DNA from: Trichosphaerium sp. ATCC 40318 | Taxonomy: Eukaryota; Discosea; Flabellinia; Trichosidae | DNA length: 64,000 nucleotides | Direction of reading: 5' to 3' | Assembly (NCBI GenBank): GCA_038496445.1 | Contig: JALMLS010000282.1 | Span: forward strand, 1 to 64,000 | Shown: positions 37,201 through 49,303 of the stretch, piece after piece | How positions within the stretch are numbered: position 1 is the first letter of the stretch | Layout: every line of letters starts with the position of its first letter | Notes under the pieces: model-generated | What the model saw: the letters and a program-made list of their open reading frames with translations, nothing else | Told to the model about the DNA's origin: nothing | Databases searched by the model: none | Position numbers and translations under genes: made by a program

Positions 37201-37886
37201 ACAATAAATAGTTCAAAGCGATACCCAACACATACAGAGAGGTGAGTGAAGCTGGCACAGTATTAGGTACTTCTCCAGTTATATTTGTTTTTTCTATTAG
37301 TATCATTTCTATCCCTGGAGCGTTAAATAATGACAGTGGAATAGATCCATGAACGCGTGGTTGGTCTTTTATTTCGCTAGACGAAATGGTCAGTTACACC
37401 GAATAAATAAAAGCACGTGATAACGTACAATTCTTTAAAATTACCGTCCACCTTATCAAATACATCTGGGATAGTACCATATAGAGTATCACAAGTGCTA
37501 TAATGGCTACACGTGTATAAGAAACGTTGCGATTCGAAGCCAAAAAAAACTCAATTTAAACACGTTATCTGGTACACTGTTACGTACAATTTTTGAACAG
37601 CATTTCCATCGCAAGTTATAAAACTATAGCTACACCAATCGACATCAGACGCATTTACAGGTACATTCCATCCAGAAAATCCCGCTAAACACGTGTTACA
37701 AAGAAAAAAAAACAAAGCGAACTTTATTTAGTTTTAATCTAATTTATTTTCGTTTAATTCATAGCTAGCGTTAGTACCTGTTAACTCTAGGAGGAAGCTT
37801 ACGTAATCAGGAGAAAGTTGGGCTTTTGTTGAAGTACACGATGAAAATAATAACAGCACCACCAACAACGAACAAGACCAGTTCAT
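31257..37886 (-). CDS. LRR receptor-like tyrosine kinase
   Basis: A long minus-strand gene of many small exons. It starts at 37886 with a signal peptide (MNWSCSLLVVLLLFSSC). An LRR cap (WNVPVNASDVDWCSY) and plant-type LRRs follow (LYGTIPDVFD, LPDNSLTGLLP, LYNNNITGTIP, LEDNNLSG, NLLYGSIPP), then an ectodomain of about 450 residues. A single TM is at about 34630-34530 (GISSVIIVILLVIIIFLYF). The kinase has LGAGMFGTVYKG, VAIKTL, IVHRDLAARN split by an intron (about 33350), a DFG (about 33135), LLPIAWMSPQAVRNQ and SDVWAFGIVIWE. HRDLAARN and the WM-P loop are tyrosine-kinase signatures. The tail holds possible phosphotyrosine sites (HAYDNIREP, SAYGTVP, KVYASGS) and a Ser/Asp-rich end. That one transcript spans all of this is inferred. 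Confidence 0.78.
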
Positions 37887-37889
37887 TAC

Positions 37890-38600
37890 GTGTGACGCAG
37901 TTTTTTTTTTGTTGTTCGACTTAATATCACGTGACGAATACAAAATGTTAATTTTCAACAAAAAGGAAGTGGCTTAGTAAACTAAACACACAGGTATTTA
38001 ATATTAGCCCATGCTTTTTAACTTTTTCGCAGTCACTTACGACTTTTTGTTTTTAACGTATTTACGTTTGAAAGATTCCAATAGCAGCTGACGTCTTCGC
38101 AGCGGAAATGGAGTAAACAAGCTGAATCTGCTCCTTTTACACAACTTTTATGGGATAAAAGAGTTGCTATGGTTCTTTGCAGGTATAGGTCGTGTTGGTG
38201 GTACTTTTAGAGATAGATAAATCCTAGATCGAATCAAGACAAAACATCACACTTTGCGCATTTTGTATTTTTTGATCAGAAGCTTTTTAACCGGTTGTAG
38301 CCCAGAACATCCAATGAAAACTGATTAGTTTCGCGACTCGTGTTGCATACTATTGTGAAGTGGTAGCTAGGTTTGGTGAGTAGGTGTGAAGGTAAAAAGA
38401 ACTCTTTAATTTACTACGTGGTGATAATGTATTGTTGCTTTCTACGAAATTGTCATGATTGCTCCTCGATACAAAGCAAAGTAGATTTAATTCATTAATT
38501 CGTAAATGTTAACGTAGTTGCACAACATACGTATGATGAATTAATTTAGTGTATTATTACAAGAGCAAATGGTAGAGAACAATACACAAAAGAGAGTATG
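37890..38600. other. 5' flank of the kinase gene
   Basis: It presumably carries the kinase promoter. A TCACGTGA palindrome is at 37926, within about 45 bases of the start codon. No gene is supported. Confidence 0.45.
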
Positions 38601-38613
38601 AAACACAGCTAAT

Positions 38614-38800
38614 TTAAGTCAAGTTTCTACCAACTACTCTTCCTCCAACACTTGCTTCAAGTACATTTACCCCTACAACGATCCCTCCAAATACAATAGC
38701 ACTGTCAACACTACAATCGAAGGTAGTGTTGTTAGGTAGCACTTTTGGAGGATATGTTGTTGGGGGTAGTGCATTTTGAAACTGCCACCGAGCAGACCTA
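38614..38800 (-). CDS. Possible terminal exon, unrecognised
   Basis: A minus-strand frame follows a good acceptor (CATTTTTAG near 38800). It encodes RSARWQFQNALPPTTYPP, then a hydrophobic Gly/Val-rich stretch and RVVGRNLT, then TAA. No upstream exon is found before the divergent F-box/LRR gene at 38878. It may be a relic or a chance frame. Confidence 0.25.
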
Positions 38801-38877
38801 AAAATGGAAAAAAAAAATCCCACGCGCTTACTTAAACCTCTAAGCGTTCTTACAACTACACCTAAACATCTAAAACA

Positions 38878-40310
38878 ATGACTTCATTCAGTATTACACT
38901 TTATCAAGCGCTGCAATACTTTGATAACAAGCACTCAGTAACGTTCAATAAACTTACAGAGAATAAACAAAATATCCTGATAAAACACGTGCAGAGTATA
39001 TTAAACATATCCAACGCGTCTCTGGCAAAACAACTTGATGAATCCAGAAGCACACCGGCGACACTGATATAAGCACAGAGCAATGCACTACGCATTCTAA
39101 CGACCTCAATAAGCAAAAACAAAAGAAATCGCCCAAGCGTGCCATTAAGGCGGGCAAGCCAAAGAAGAAAAAAACTCGCTTAATCCAAAAAAGAAACAAT
39201 GCCACTAGCCTAAATATTCTTGATTTTCCAGTAGAGGTTATTGCAAGTATCCTACGTCATACAGAATACCCTGATAAGTACAATGTTGCTCAATCATGTC
39301 GTTTGATGGCCAGTATTATTCATGATGTTGTTGGTTATACAGTGGTGTATATAACAACTGTTCAAGACATGTTACAGATACAAAAGTACAGAGGACTCAT
39401 GAACAATACTATAATTACCGTAACAACTATGGATTACGAACCTCAACGCCCAGATAAAGGTTCCATCAACAGTTCTAATCTAAAAGAACTTGCAGGTGCT
39501 AAGAACATTACTCTTCCTGCTATGGTCCGAGATTGGGGACTCAAAGCACTCGCAGGTGTCCATAGAATTGACCTTATTGATTGTCCGCACATTTCTGATA
39601 AAGGGATCAAATATCTAGCAGGAGTTCATACCATCAACCTTGATGATACTCCCGTGACTGGTAAAGGAGTAAAAGCATTGTCAGGAGTTCATGAGATTTC
39701 CCTCGAAAACACACCAGTTACTGATGAAGGACTAAAAGCTCTATCAGGCGTTCACACCATTTACCTCGAAAGTTGTGAATTTATAACAGATGAGGGGATA
39801 AAAGCACTATCGGGAGTTCACACTATATCCCTTGACAATACTTCAGTGACAGATGAAGGTGTTAAAGCATTGAAAGGTGTTCACGCTATTTATTTGGATA
39901 ACACAGCAGTATCAGATGAAGGAGTGAAAGCTCTAAAAGGGGCTTATGATGTTGACCTTACACGTTGTCCGAATGTGACAGACGAAGGCATCAAAGCCTT
40001 AAAGGGTGTTCATATCCTTACTCTCAATACCACAGCTGTTACAGATGAAGGACTAAAAGCTCTATCAGGCGTTCACACCATTTACCTCGAAAGTTGTGAA
40101 TTTATAACAGATGAGGGGATAAAAGCACTATCAGGAGTTCACACTATTTCCCTTGACAATACTTCAGTGACAGATGAAGGTGTCAAAGAATTGATAGGAA
40201 TACATGAATTACATTATCTAAGCACTTCAATTACAAGTGCGTGCATAAAAACACTTGAAATTAACAGTGGACATTCCATCCGCACTCATATGAGCCGTTG
40301 GATGTTTTAA
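38878..40310 (+). CDS. F-box protein with tandem LRRs
   Basis: Two exons (38878-38988 and 39048-40310) encode 457 residues. The 59-nt intron begins at a CACGTG (CAC|GTG) and ends CCAG. Using it keeps the basic linker (KAGKPKKKKTRLIQKRNN) and the F-box (NILDFPVEVIASILRHTEYP, NVAQSCRLMASI) in frame with the repeats. The LRRs have 21-24 residues of the type G-V-H-x-I-x-L-x-x-T-x-V-T-D-E-G-x-K-A-L, with about eleven copies. The layout fits an SCF adaptor with an LRR substrate-binding arc. Part of the array is a recent DNA-level duplication. A decayed paralogue lies at 58110-58760. Confidence 0.8.
39723..39862 (+). repeat. 140-bp direct repeat within LRR array, unit 1
   Basis: Nearly identical to 40044-40183, with about two differences in 140 bases, while the intervening LRRs are much more diverged. 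The offset of 321 bases (107 codons) keeps frame. This indicates recent unequal exchange or gene conversion inside the coding sequence. Confidence 0.85.
40044..40183 (+). repeat. 140-bp direct repeat within LRR array, unit 2
   Basis: Second unit of the in-frame duplication; see 39723-39862. It directly precedes the last LRR and the C-terminus. Confidence 0.85.
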
Positions 40311-40314
40311 ACCC

Positions 40315-41900
40315 AATTACATCATACCTTCATCTTTAAACCAATGTTGACTAAAGATGAGATCCAAAAAAGTTATGTAGAACGAGATGTACTTAATAAA
40401 CTTGTCATATTTGGATCGCACGTGCTCATATGAATACAGTACAATTAAAGTTTCTTTCCTTTGATGCAATGACTTGGTAATGTATAAACATCCTGGTTAA
40501 GTATTCTACATACCAGCCGTCTGAATCGGTTTTGGTCAAACCATTTAATCTTCGAGTGAGCCAGAAAATGTTGAGCGGTTCTTTTACTTGGTGTTAAACG
40601 AATTGAAGAAAAAACTGCGTTCCATGTATAACTTTACTATTTGGGTTGCGCGTATTTAGCAAGTACAGAAAGTTTTTCGTTCAAGTTTGATGAACAATTA
40701 AAACAACATCATCACGATAACTGTTTATCTAATTGTATGAATATTAGTGTAACACCATTCGGGTGAGTTAAAGCGAAACTAACGAAAGATATCAATCACG
40801 TGCACAATAAATTGGCTTTTCAGCCCGCAATTGTTTAGCCATACAAGAAGGACTCCAAGACATCGCTTAAGAGTACTAATTGGAGAGCCAGTATAGGTAT
40901 ATCAATGGTTCACGACAAGAAGGAGAATGCAAGTGCTGGTAGATTAACAAACTGTCTCACTAAACACCGCAACCTCATTGAAAAACACTTGGAGCTTATT
41001 ACAAATAGACTCAAAAACCCAAATGACAAATCTCATTTATACCTACCTTTGCTATAGCTAGCAGGTGTGGTCCACCTATAATCGTTTAATGGCGAAGGGA
41101 TCGTAACCCTTAGGATTTTTCTGAACTTCATGTTCTCATGTGGGAATGTACCGTCGTGTCAATAAACTGACTTAATAAAAAAAAATGATAACAAACTGTA
41201 AAAAGTAATTGTTGTTACTGGAAAGAGTTTTGCCCACGTGAACGAAAAGCCTTGCAATTTCTCACCAATAAAAAAGTTTGCCGTGAAGGTTACTAAGTAT
41301 GATTTACTAGCATGCTAATTTATTATTTTCGCAGTCTATTCTTGGTGTTCTTGACACTTGTCTTGTAGAATAAGGTTTTCATCCTAGGTACTATTAAACT
41401 TTTGAATATTATGTTGCATGTGTACCTTGCTGATTTCGCCCGTGCTGTTCCAAAGAACAATACCATTTGATATTTGTTTGAGTTGGCTATGTTCTACAAC
41501 ATGGTGATTTCGTTTACAATCATCTTATACATAACTTAGTGATAATAATAAAAAAGGGGAAAGCAACAGGTATGTTCAAAAAACAAGAACATCACATTTT
41601 TCATCTAATTTTCTTACCTTTTTGTAGCAAATGAATTGTTGCAGCATTGTTAGATGTCTAAACATGGTTAAAATCGATTTCTAGTGAGAGTTAAAAAACG
41701 TGGAACTCACGTATGAATGTTGAACTAATTCATGTTTTATCGATTTAGGCATTCGTTGACCAATCAATATTGGTACTTATGTACGAGCAGCGCAACATGT
41801 TACTAATGAAGAAATAATTAACAAAAGTCATTGTAATCCTACAACCATGGTACCTAGCAATGCTAGCACTTGCTTCTCTTTTTTGTTTCCTTTGGAAGTT
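40315..41900. other. Intergenic, no firm gene
   Basis: One open stretch at about 40850-41057 (plus) encodes about 68 codons, including SMVHDKKENASAGRLT and RNLIEKHLELITNRLKN. It has no recognisable family or exon partner. The rest is AT-rich with scattered CACGTG (about 40419, 40797 and 41236). Confidence 0.4.
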
Positions 41901-41903
41901 GTT

Positions 41904-43524
41904 TCAATACTCGGCATCCCTACAATTGTAAGATTGGCAGCAGTGACAAAAAATCTCTCTACCTTTAAAGCCAGCACCAACTAATAAAATCCAGTTGTAG
42001 TGGATAAGTGGAGAAGTACATTCAGGAAATGATGGATCAATGTCACTTGGTAATGGCATTGACAGAGTAAGAGTTTTGTTCTCTCCTAATATGTTATGGT
42101 CAGGTTTATCAATGGATCACTAAAAACCCCCACCACTAATGTACCTGGAAGAACAGGGAATGTGGAAGGGTCTTTAACGGTCACACAGAATTTAAGAGGG
42201 TCTGAAAAATCTCGTGGTATGGGCTTTTCGGTTTCAACTTCCTTCTCGGCGATGAAATCACCAGAACGAGTTAGTTTGCCACTTGGCATAATGTCAGAAG
42301 TAATAATGCAATTTCATAGTATGGAAAAATAGTAAAGGAAACGTACAAGTGAGTAGCAAGTCCTATAAACGAAGCTTTAAGAAGCACATAGATTTTAGTA
42401 ATCGTCTTTGACTTTGTTTGATTATTTATTACCTATATTCATTTTAAGGTAACACGTGCATAAACTATTATTTTCTCTTTTGACTTACTATATCCATTTC
42501 AAGATTTTCGCCAATGTAGTTCACATCTTTTTGTGTCGCTGACACAGAGACAACTTTATCACCTTTCTCTATATTGCATAATTGGAAACTTACATTGTCT
42601 ATGGTTCTACATACCATAATGATGTTCTTCAATATCCGGTAGTGAAGCGCGACCTATGCTACTGTTGTCTGTTTTAATAATAAGTTCCTGAACAAAATCA
42701 GTTAAAATCAAGTGTTGATTATTTCTATTCCGTACATGACGTATTTCTTTGTTGATCGGTTTGCCCATAGAAGCAACACACGTGTATTCTATGCGAGCAT
42801 TTTTGTTTGTAAAAGAGGGCGGTATATTATTGGGTAGATTGAATTCAAATGGCCAATAGTAGCTGCTAGATTCAACCAAAACCTCAATGCGAGTCAAAAG
42901 GTGTAAAAAAAAGTGAAATGTAATTGTGGAACAATAGTGTACTGGTTCGCCCTTGTTGCCAAGAAGAGTTTCTTCTTTGTTGAAAAAAACGTGCTTTGAT
43001 CCAACAGCCGTCACTTCGCCTTTGAACATCTATCACGGAATTAGAAAAATCTATGTTCCTAGCTGAACCACCACTCACTCTTGATGATTGCATGTTTTGT
43101 ACTCCCATGAAACTCACTTACAAAGGTTATAAGCAACAGTGAGAACTTAAATTGACCGCACGTGTAACACTATCGCACTTAAAGGGTTCGCCAACATTTA
43201 ATATAACAGCGCCTCGAATAGTCTAAAACAACAGTAAGAAGGAAGATGACATAGATTTTCTGCAAAACTGTAGGGAAAAAAACTTACTTGACCTGGCCAA
43301 TACTCTTTACTACTTAACTCGATACGGAATGATGGGAACAGGAAATTGACATGTTTCTTTGGTCTAGTGCAACGTTATTAATCGTAACTAGGCAAGTCTC
43401 ACTTTTTTGGGATTGAACATGGAGTAAAGTGAGCATCAAGTTTCAATTCGCCAACATCTTTTGTTCCACTTTTATCCTATTTTGACATTAATTTCGGCTA
43501 AAATTCTTAAACAGGCGCAGCCAT
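41904..43524 (-). CDS. Arrestin-domain protein
   Basis: The minus-strand start is at 43524 with a four-codon exon (MAAP) joined to DKSGTKDVGELKLDAHF. Arrestin N-domain features follow: FRIELSSKEYWPGQ, IRGAVILNVGEPFKCDS, FKGEVTAVGSKHV and EVLVESSSYYWPFEFNLP. The linker and C-domain follow: NARIEYTCVASM, VSFQLCNIEKGDKV, GENLEMD, IMPSGKLTRS and FCVTVKDPS. Next come LTLSMPLPSDIDPSFP and SPLIHYNWILL. The order of strands matches alpha-arrestins (ARRDC type). These link membrane receptors to ubiquitin ligases and endocytosis. No PPxY motif was seen. The last exon boundary and the stop at 41904 are less certain. Confidence 0.75.
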
Positions 43525-43582
43525 ACTGTGAGTTTAAGCCAAATCTCTCCTCTAGATGCTATCAACTTCTCAACGCTAAAAC

Positions 43583-44148
43583 ATGGAGCTTAGTGAATCT
43601 AGAATAAAAAAAAAACCAGCGTCAACAAGCTCAAATGCGCCAGCGGATACAAATACGTAAGTGTTGAACTAAATGACCATGTAGCGACAGTCCGAGGTTT
43701 TTACGCCGTAATAATTAAAAAAACGCACGTGATTGTTCCTGAGGCAAGAAATCTGTCTGATAGCTCTTTCCTTGCCCACACACGGACAGATAGTGAATTA
43801 TTTACATCATTGACAGTCAATACAACCTCATTATTCCACTAGATACAAGAAACGTTGGATGACGTTATAACAAATTATTTCCGTTGTACCTTAGGTTCTC
43901 CATACGATGCAGCCACTTCTGTTGTTTTTACTTTGATGGGTTTTGATGAAGTACCAACGATACGAATATTACAATACACTACAGGTATTGAAACAACAGT
44001 CAAAAAACAGTGTCTTATTAAAAAAGCGTTGCCTTTGTGTTTTGATATTACATCCTTTGCGCCAATGACATTTATCCATAGTTGTCCTGACTCTTTAGAA
44101 GGAGGTTCCATTTTCGAGGTAGAGTTAGAAGACCAGACAGAGTTTTAA
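43583..44148 (+). CDS. Small unrecognised protein, divergent from arrestin gene
   Basis: Exons 43583-43656, 43744-43792 and 43843-44148 give 142 residues (MELSESRIKKKPAS, QEICLIALSLPTHG, IQETLDDVITNYFRC). The last exon is beta-rich, ending GSIFEVELEDQTEF. Both introns are GT-AG, and the first contains CACGTG. It starts about 60 bases from the arrestin gene on the other strand, so they may share a promoter. The family is not recognised. Confidence 0.5.
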
Positions 44149-44159
44149 ATTTAATTTGA

Positions 44160-44750
44160 CACTCAAAACTGAATCACGTGCATTGAGCCAGTTTGGAATT
44201 TACAAATCGTTTTCTGGTTTTTTGTGTTGATATCATTGTGTTAGTGTATGCATAAAGTCTCGCTAATGATATCTAAATGACCTATTGTTACATTTCCATT
44301 TATGATGTGATCTGACGTCAATGCATTAATTTCTAAGGTGTTTTTTAGTGTTTAAAACAAACGTCGCACTAACACTAGCTTTCGCGAGCGCAAAGGTTTT
44401 ATCAAGTGTACGATAACTTTGAAAGCGAATCCGAGTTGGTTACTACCACGAAAACCCATAGTGGTTAAGTAAGCCATTACAACAATTGGGTCACTTCTCA
44501 TCACGTGTTTCGTCGCCAACATCACACAAGCCACTACCTTTTATGTGAGTATTGCGCTATCACAATTAGGTCGAGTATACGCTTGGGAAACAGTTGGATC
44601 ATTCGTTTGAAGAGAAGAAAAAGTTTCATCTAACCCAGCGAGCAAAGAATAAGTGCTATGTTTATTATGATGTATACAAGGCGTTAGTTATTCTGATCGT
44701 TGCATATTTAGTTGATCCTTAGTAACCACAATCCATGAAAACCATAAGGA
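44160..44750. other. Intergenic, no gene recognised
   Basis: A minus-strand frame at 44352-44534 has no recognisable motif. Two CACGTG palindromes occur (about 44175 and 44500). Confidence 0.4.
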
Positions 44751-44759
44751 ACACGTTGA

Positions 44760-45090
44760 GAGAGTGCCACACGACAAACAAGAGACATATCGAGAGCAGA
44801 AAGAACAACAACCTTAAGAAAAAACAGACTTTTAGCAAAGCGCAGTGTAGTGCAGAAGGAAGGTGTTTTTTTATTTATTACAACATCTGTACAAACAAGT
44901 ATGTTTTCTTTTCTTATACTTCTTTTTCCGTATACCTTTAACATAACGGTAGTGTTTGTGTAATTGACCTTTTGAATCCCAAATCTTGTATTCTCCATCA
45001 CATTCATCTTTGATGAACCTAAAATGCTTTGTGCGTTGCTACACTCGTCTTCCTTGATAGTGAATGCACTTAGTACGTTCATAAACTTGT
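44760..45090 (-). pseudogene. 3' fragment of the YwqK-repeat gene
   Basis: The minus strand is nearly identical to 57610-57905 of the plus strand. It holds the last repeat (KDECDGEYKIWDSKGQLH, then HYRYVKG), the Lys-rich tail (RKKKYKKRKHTCLYRC) and downstream non-coding sequence with CTGCTCTCGATATGTCT. The stretch 5' of KDECDGEY (to about 45090) is degenerate, with a stop in frame. No F-box-like head is present. It is a truncated duplicate of the gene at 57086. Confidence 0.75.
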
Positions 45091-45529
45091 CTTATTGACT
45101 AGTTTATCCTCTGACATTGGACCCTAATTAATTTGTACCCGAGCAGCATAGAGGCACTATGAATGACATTTAACACTTCACTATCGATAGTAGTGTTTTG
45201 ACGCTGTTGTACCTGGCTAACTTTAGTAGTAATACTACTAAACTAGAGTGCATAAAAAAGGTCTAGAGTAGTTGCAGTAATTACGTTGTGTTACATAAGA
45301 AATAGTCAAAGGATTGAAGCCGGTTAGCGCTAAAAAAGATAAAGATTTCAGTGTAGGAATCTCCATTCGTTTATTTTAATAATTTGTGCTAGTGTAGTAG
45401 GTGGAAGTGTTGTGTTCGGGAAATTTTGATTAATCTAATATTCAATTTGCTTATAGTGGCATCGAGATGTAATAAAAGGATGGTACAATGCTGAATAAGT
45501 GCTTCGTTACATACTATTTGTTACTTTCA

Positions 45530-47430
45530 CAAATGAAAGTAACCTATTCCGGCCTAATAGCTGTGTCACTGTAAAGACAATGTTCTTCCCGTCAACAACC
45601 TTGCAATAAACTCTATTATCTATATTCCCATATGGGTGCAAAGGAAAGGTTTCAACTAACACACCTAAAAAAAAAAGAAACAGAAATTAAAAAAAAAGGT
45701 TCAAAGACAAATAGCTCATTTGCTTACCTTTTTTTATATCTAGTACAGATACTATTTCATGCTTGGAGTCATTATTGTATATTGCAATTAATATATTTTG
45801 TCTAAAATCTATATGAACAAAAGGAGATTCGTATCCAGGAATGTTGATTTTTTTCATTGAATACTTTGCTTTAACTTTGTTGGTTTTCATGTCATAAACA
45901 TAAGCATTACGTCCGTAAGCATAGACCAAGCAATCTAGGTGATATTAAAAAAGATATTTAAGTGATATTGTTACCTTGTTGTGGGTAGTACTCAGGTACA
46001 CAAGACAGAATGGTATGGCTCCAACAAATAGTTTCAATTTTTTCTGTATTAAAAAAGAACAAGTCAATTGTTCGTTTTCTAATCAGGATCAGGAAAGGTC
46101 CATGTAATTCTGAGTCGTATAAAGTTGCTTCTCTAACATCATCTTTTATAGAGTCATAGACAATATCAATCCTACACTACAAGAGAATACCTGTAAGAAG
46201 AAAAACTCATACATAGAAAAAACCCAAAAAAAAAAAAAAGGAAAAAACATGGAAGACTCCTCACACTCTTCAAGACATTTCGAGCAAGTAAAAAAAACTT
46301 TTATTTAAAGACAAAAAAGTAGCCGTTCACTCATTACAATTGTGTTGTTCAGTAAAAATAATAATGATGGATACTTTATCAAAACAAAACACAATTGAAA
46401 AAAACAAAGTAAAAAGTATCAAGTACGTTTGCATCGTTATCCCATCCATAAACTACTATACTTTTTTCTAATAAAAGCACAGCACCCTGTTCTATGCTTC
46501 CTAAAGTCTAGTAGTACTAGACATGTTCTCCTCATACCTTAAAGCAGTTTTAGTACCCTAATCGGCAGAAAAATACAAAGATGAACACAGAAAAAAAAAA
46601 AACATACACTTTCTTACGAGCTCTCAGAATAGAATAGTACACCATTTTCTATTATTATTATGATCCTTCGTCTATTACAATAATTAAGATAACATAACTC
46701 ATTAAGCTGACCTTAAAAACTCACCAATATCGCAACATGTGTTCGTCCAACTGATGCCTCATTTGTTATTCGTGCGCTTGGTGGTTTTAATCTACCATAG
46801 TACTTACAAGATCCTCTAGTGATTTTATACAGCGACAATCCCGTAACAGGTCTATAGTAAAGAATTGTGGCAGTTTTACTATTCCCGAAAAAAATATATC
46901 AGTAAGAGATGCTTCTGAAAGAAACTAAAAAGAAAAAAAAAGGTAAAGAACTTTTGCTCTGTACTCTTTTTTCGAGGTTGTAGCAAACATTTCTATTTGG
47001 GATATCGGTATTTTAATCAAAAATAATACAATTTTCAAATCACGTGCGATTTACATGCATTCCTGCGATGTACACGCTTAATATTTCGAAAACTTTAATG
47101 TACACCACATTTGAAGTGTTGTGGCTTTCTTCTTTTCCATTAATTTCTTCTATACGCGCAACAGTGCATTCGTGTTCGGTAAACCTAAAAGGTCTAAAAT
47201 TTCTCATAGTACGGGCACACACCCATGAAGTCTTTGGAGCAATGTCCGTTTCAGATGCAACATCAAAATACAAAGGTGCATGCCCTTTAGCTATGACCTT
47301 AGCACGTTGAATGCGACTACACACATTGAGCAAATATATTGACACGCTAAAGGGGTTAACTAATCAGTGTTATTAGTCTCTACAGCTATGGGGTATTGAT
47401 TACCAGCTCATCAATGTCCCAATCTGCCAT
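45530..47430 (-). CDS. Unrecognised multi-exon protein, possible beta-propeller
   Basis: Minus-strand exons: a start at 47430 (MADWDIDEL), a long exon at 47345-47050 (RAKVIAKGHAPLYFDV, WVCARTMRNFRPFRF), then TATILYYRPVTGLSLYKI (about 46880-46720). Further exons are REATLYDSELHGPFLI, ICWSHTILSCVPEYY, LVYAYGRNAYVYDMKTNKV, SPFVHIDFRQNILIAIY and TFPLHPYGNIDNRVYC. The last ends VKVTNSM near 45530. Strands ending in AYVYDMKTNKVKA and VSVLDIKKG resemble propeller blades. Exon joins around 46300-46700 and 47000-47350 are unresolved. No family can be named with confidence. Confidence 0.5.
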
Positions 47431-47643
47431 TTGATAGTAATTGCATACAATGGAAAACGGCTGGCTAAAAATAGGTAAAAACAAAAACGGAAACAGGTTG
47501 ACTTTAGTAGGGTTCTGAGTTAAGTTGTTGGCTTTATAGCTTTATAACGCCTTCGTTGTGTTTTAATCCTTTAGTTTCAAACTGGTACACAATATCTATG
47601 TACAGGTAACTATACCACCGGCCATCAGATTAACAAACTTTTT

Positions 47644-49221
47644 TTATTTCTTTTTTATTTTTTGGTCTTCTTTGTACTTTTTCCACCACAACGGGTTACA
47701 GTATGGTAAATACTGATCAGCAACATCTACTTGTAATGTATCACCTGGTTTAATACTCTCCAAGTTATAAGGACCATAAGCAATACGTATTAGACGTGTC
47801 ACAGTCAAACCTTTAGAAAAGGTAAACAAGAAAAAAATAGGAAAATTTTCCCAAAACAAGTTGCTAGGTACCTATATGACCCATAACGCGATGAATCTGT
47901 CTATTTTTACCTTCATGACATGTTATGCGAACCCAAGAGTTTATACCTAAGTAAAACATAAATATCGCTAGAGCACTAATCAAAGAAAACAATAAAAAAC
48001 CAAGAAATAAATTGACCAACTACTTCAGTTAGCGCTTTCTTTGTTATAAGCCACAAACCATACCATCTCGCTCAACAATAACATCCATTCCCCTATATTT
48101 TACACCATCAATAGTAATACCTTTATCCAACTTGAGCATACGGTCTTTCGCCCACTTCTACGTGCGTTGTAAGCATTAAGTCTATTGGACATTAATTACT
48201 ATTAAAATACGTACTGGACCATACACCCGCGCTCTGTAGGTACGTGAAATCTCATTCACAGGCTAAAAAGCATTCGTTAAACAGTTACGATATAAACTAT
48301 TGTTAACAAAAGTGTACAAGCTCTAGGTGTCTTGCTAGCATTCCATCATTTGTGAGTAGAAGTAAACCTTCTGTTGTGACATCAAGTCTACCCTGAACAT
48401 GACTTAACATAAACGATATTGTTTTTCGTTCAACTACGCACAACTGGCATGATATGCTTAGGCAAACCTGCAGCGTGTAGAAAAGGTACAAGTGGTTTTG
48501 CTGTTCCTTTATCAGCTACGGCTGCAACTGAGTAGCCAGCTTTTTTATGGTGTAAATAAATGCGTGGTGTAACCAGTGCTTGCGCCTAGGACCATTTAGA
48601 GGTTGTTTGGTTTTTAAACAACGCACTGTATCTTCACCAACTGTCACGATTTGCTTTTCAGTTACGTTGAACGCTGGCGATTGCACTATCTTACCATCTA
48701 CAGTAACTAGGCCCTCAAAGGTAGGTTAGCAACAAAAAAACGTTTTGGTTTCACTGAAAAGCATGTGACAATCCTCGAGCTGAGGTAACGCCACAATGGT
48801 ACATGCCGTAGTGACGTCATTTTTGCGTGTGTCAGCTTTGTCGTAGCCTTTTTGCGAATACACGTACTTGCTTTATTAGTTCTTCAGCTTTTCGCCTAGA
48901 CGCTATTCCAGACCTGGCTATTCTTTTTGCTAGACGCTCAGTTGTTTTAATAGGTTTTTCGTCTTCCTCAATAACTTTTGGCTCCCTTCGAAGCGTCAGA
49001 CAGAGAAGTAACGGCGTTTAATCATTAAAAGTATCGGCACGAAACAAACTGTTTGTTTTGCGCATAAACCTCAATAAAGACCTCAATAGAGATAAACAAG
49101 CGTACTGTGCGTAATTGCGTAACACTGACGCTACTTTGGTTCTTTGCGTCCGAAAAGTAGCTGCTCTACGCAACGAGGGCCTTCTAGTGCCGTAAAATCC
49201 TAACCGCACGCTTTGTAACAT
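47644..49221 (-). CDS. RsuA/RluB-type pseudouridine synthase, probably organellar
   Basis: The minus-strand N-terminus (MLQSVRLGFYGTRRPSLRRA) is Arg-rich and lacks acids, like a mitochondrial presequence; an alternative ATG lies three codons upstream. An S4 RNA-binding domain follows (RLAKRIARSGIASRRKAEEL, GLVTVDGKIV). The catalytic domain follows, with IYLHHKKAGY and MPV joined to GRLDVTTEGLLLLTNDG, which holds the catalytic Asp. Further motifs are TYRARVYG, WVRITCHEGKNRQIHRVMG and LTVTRLIRIAYGPYNL. These are the standard blocks of the RsuA/RluB/E/F family, which isomerise uridine in ribosomal RNA. A basic tail ends the protein at 47644. Confidence 0.85.
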
Positions 49222-49303
49222 ACTACACAAACGTCAGCAATTTTCGCCATCAAATGTCCACCGATGGCTTGTACAGTAATTTTTCGTTTGTATTACTTCA
49301 ACA

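Noticed and set aside
41848-41985. Plus-strand F-box-like frame (FPLEVVSILGIPTIVRL)
   Set aside because: It overlaps the last exon of the arrestin gene on the other strand, is very short and has no partner exon. The resemblance may be chance, although it makes the arrestin end less certain.
43839-43841. In-frame TAG within a long open frame, suggesting stop-codon readthrough
   Set aside because: Two GT-AG introns (43657-43743 and 43793-43842) give a simpler phase-consistent model with an ATG start. The TAG is part of the acceptor CCACTAG.
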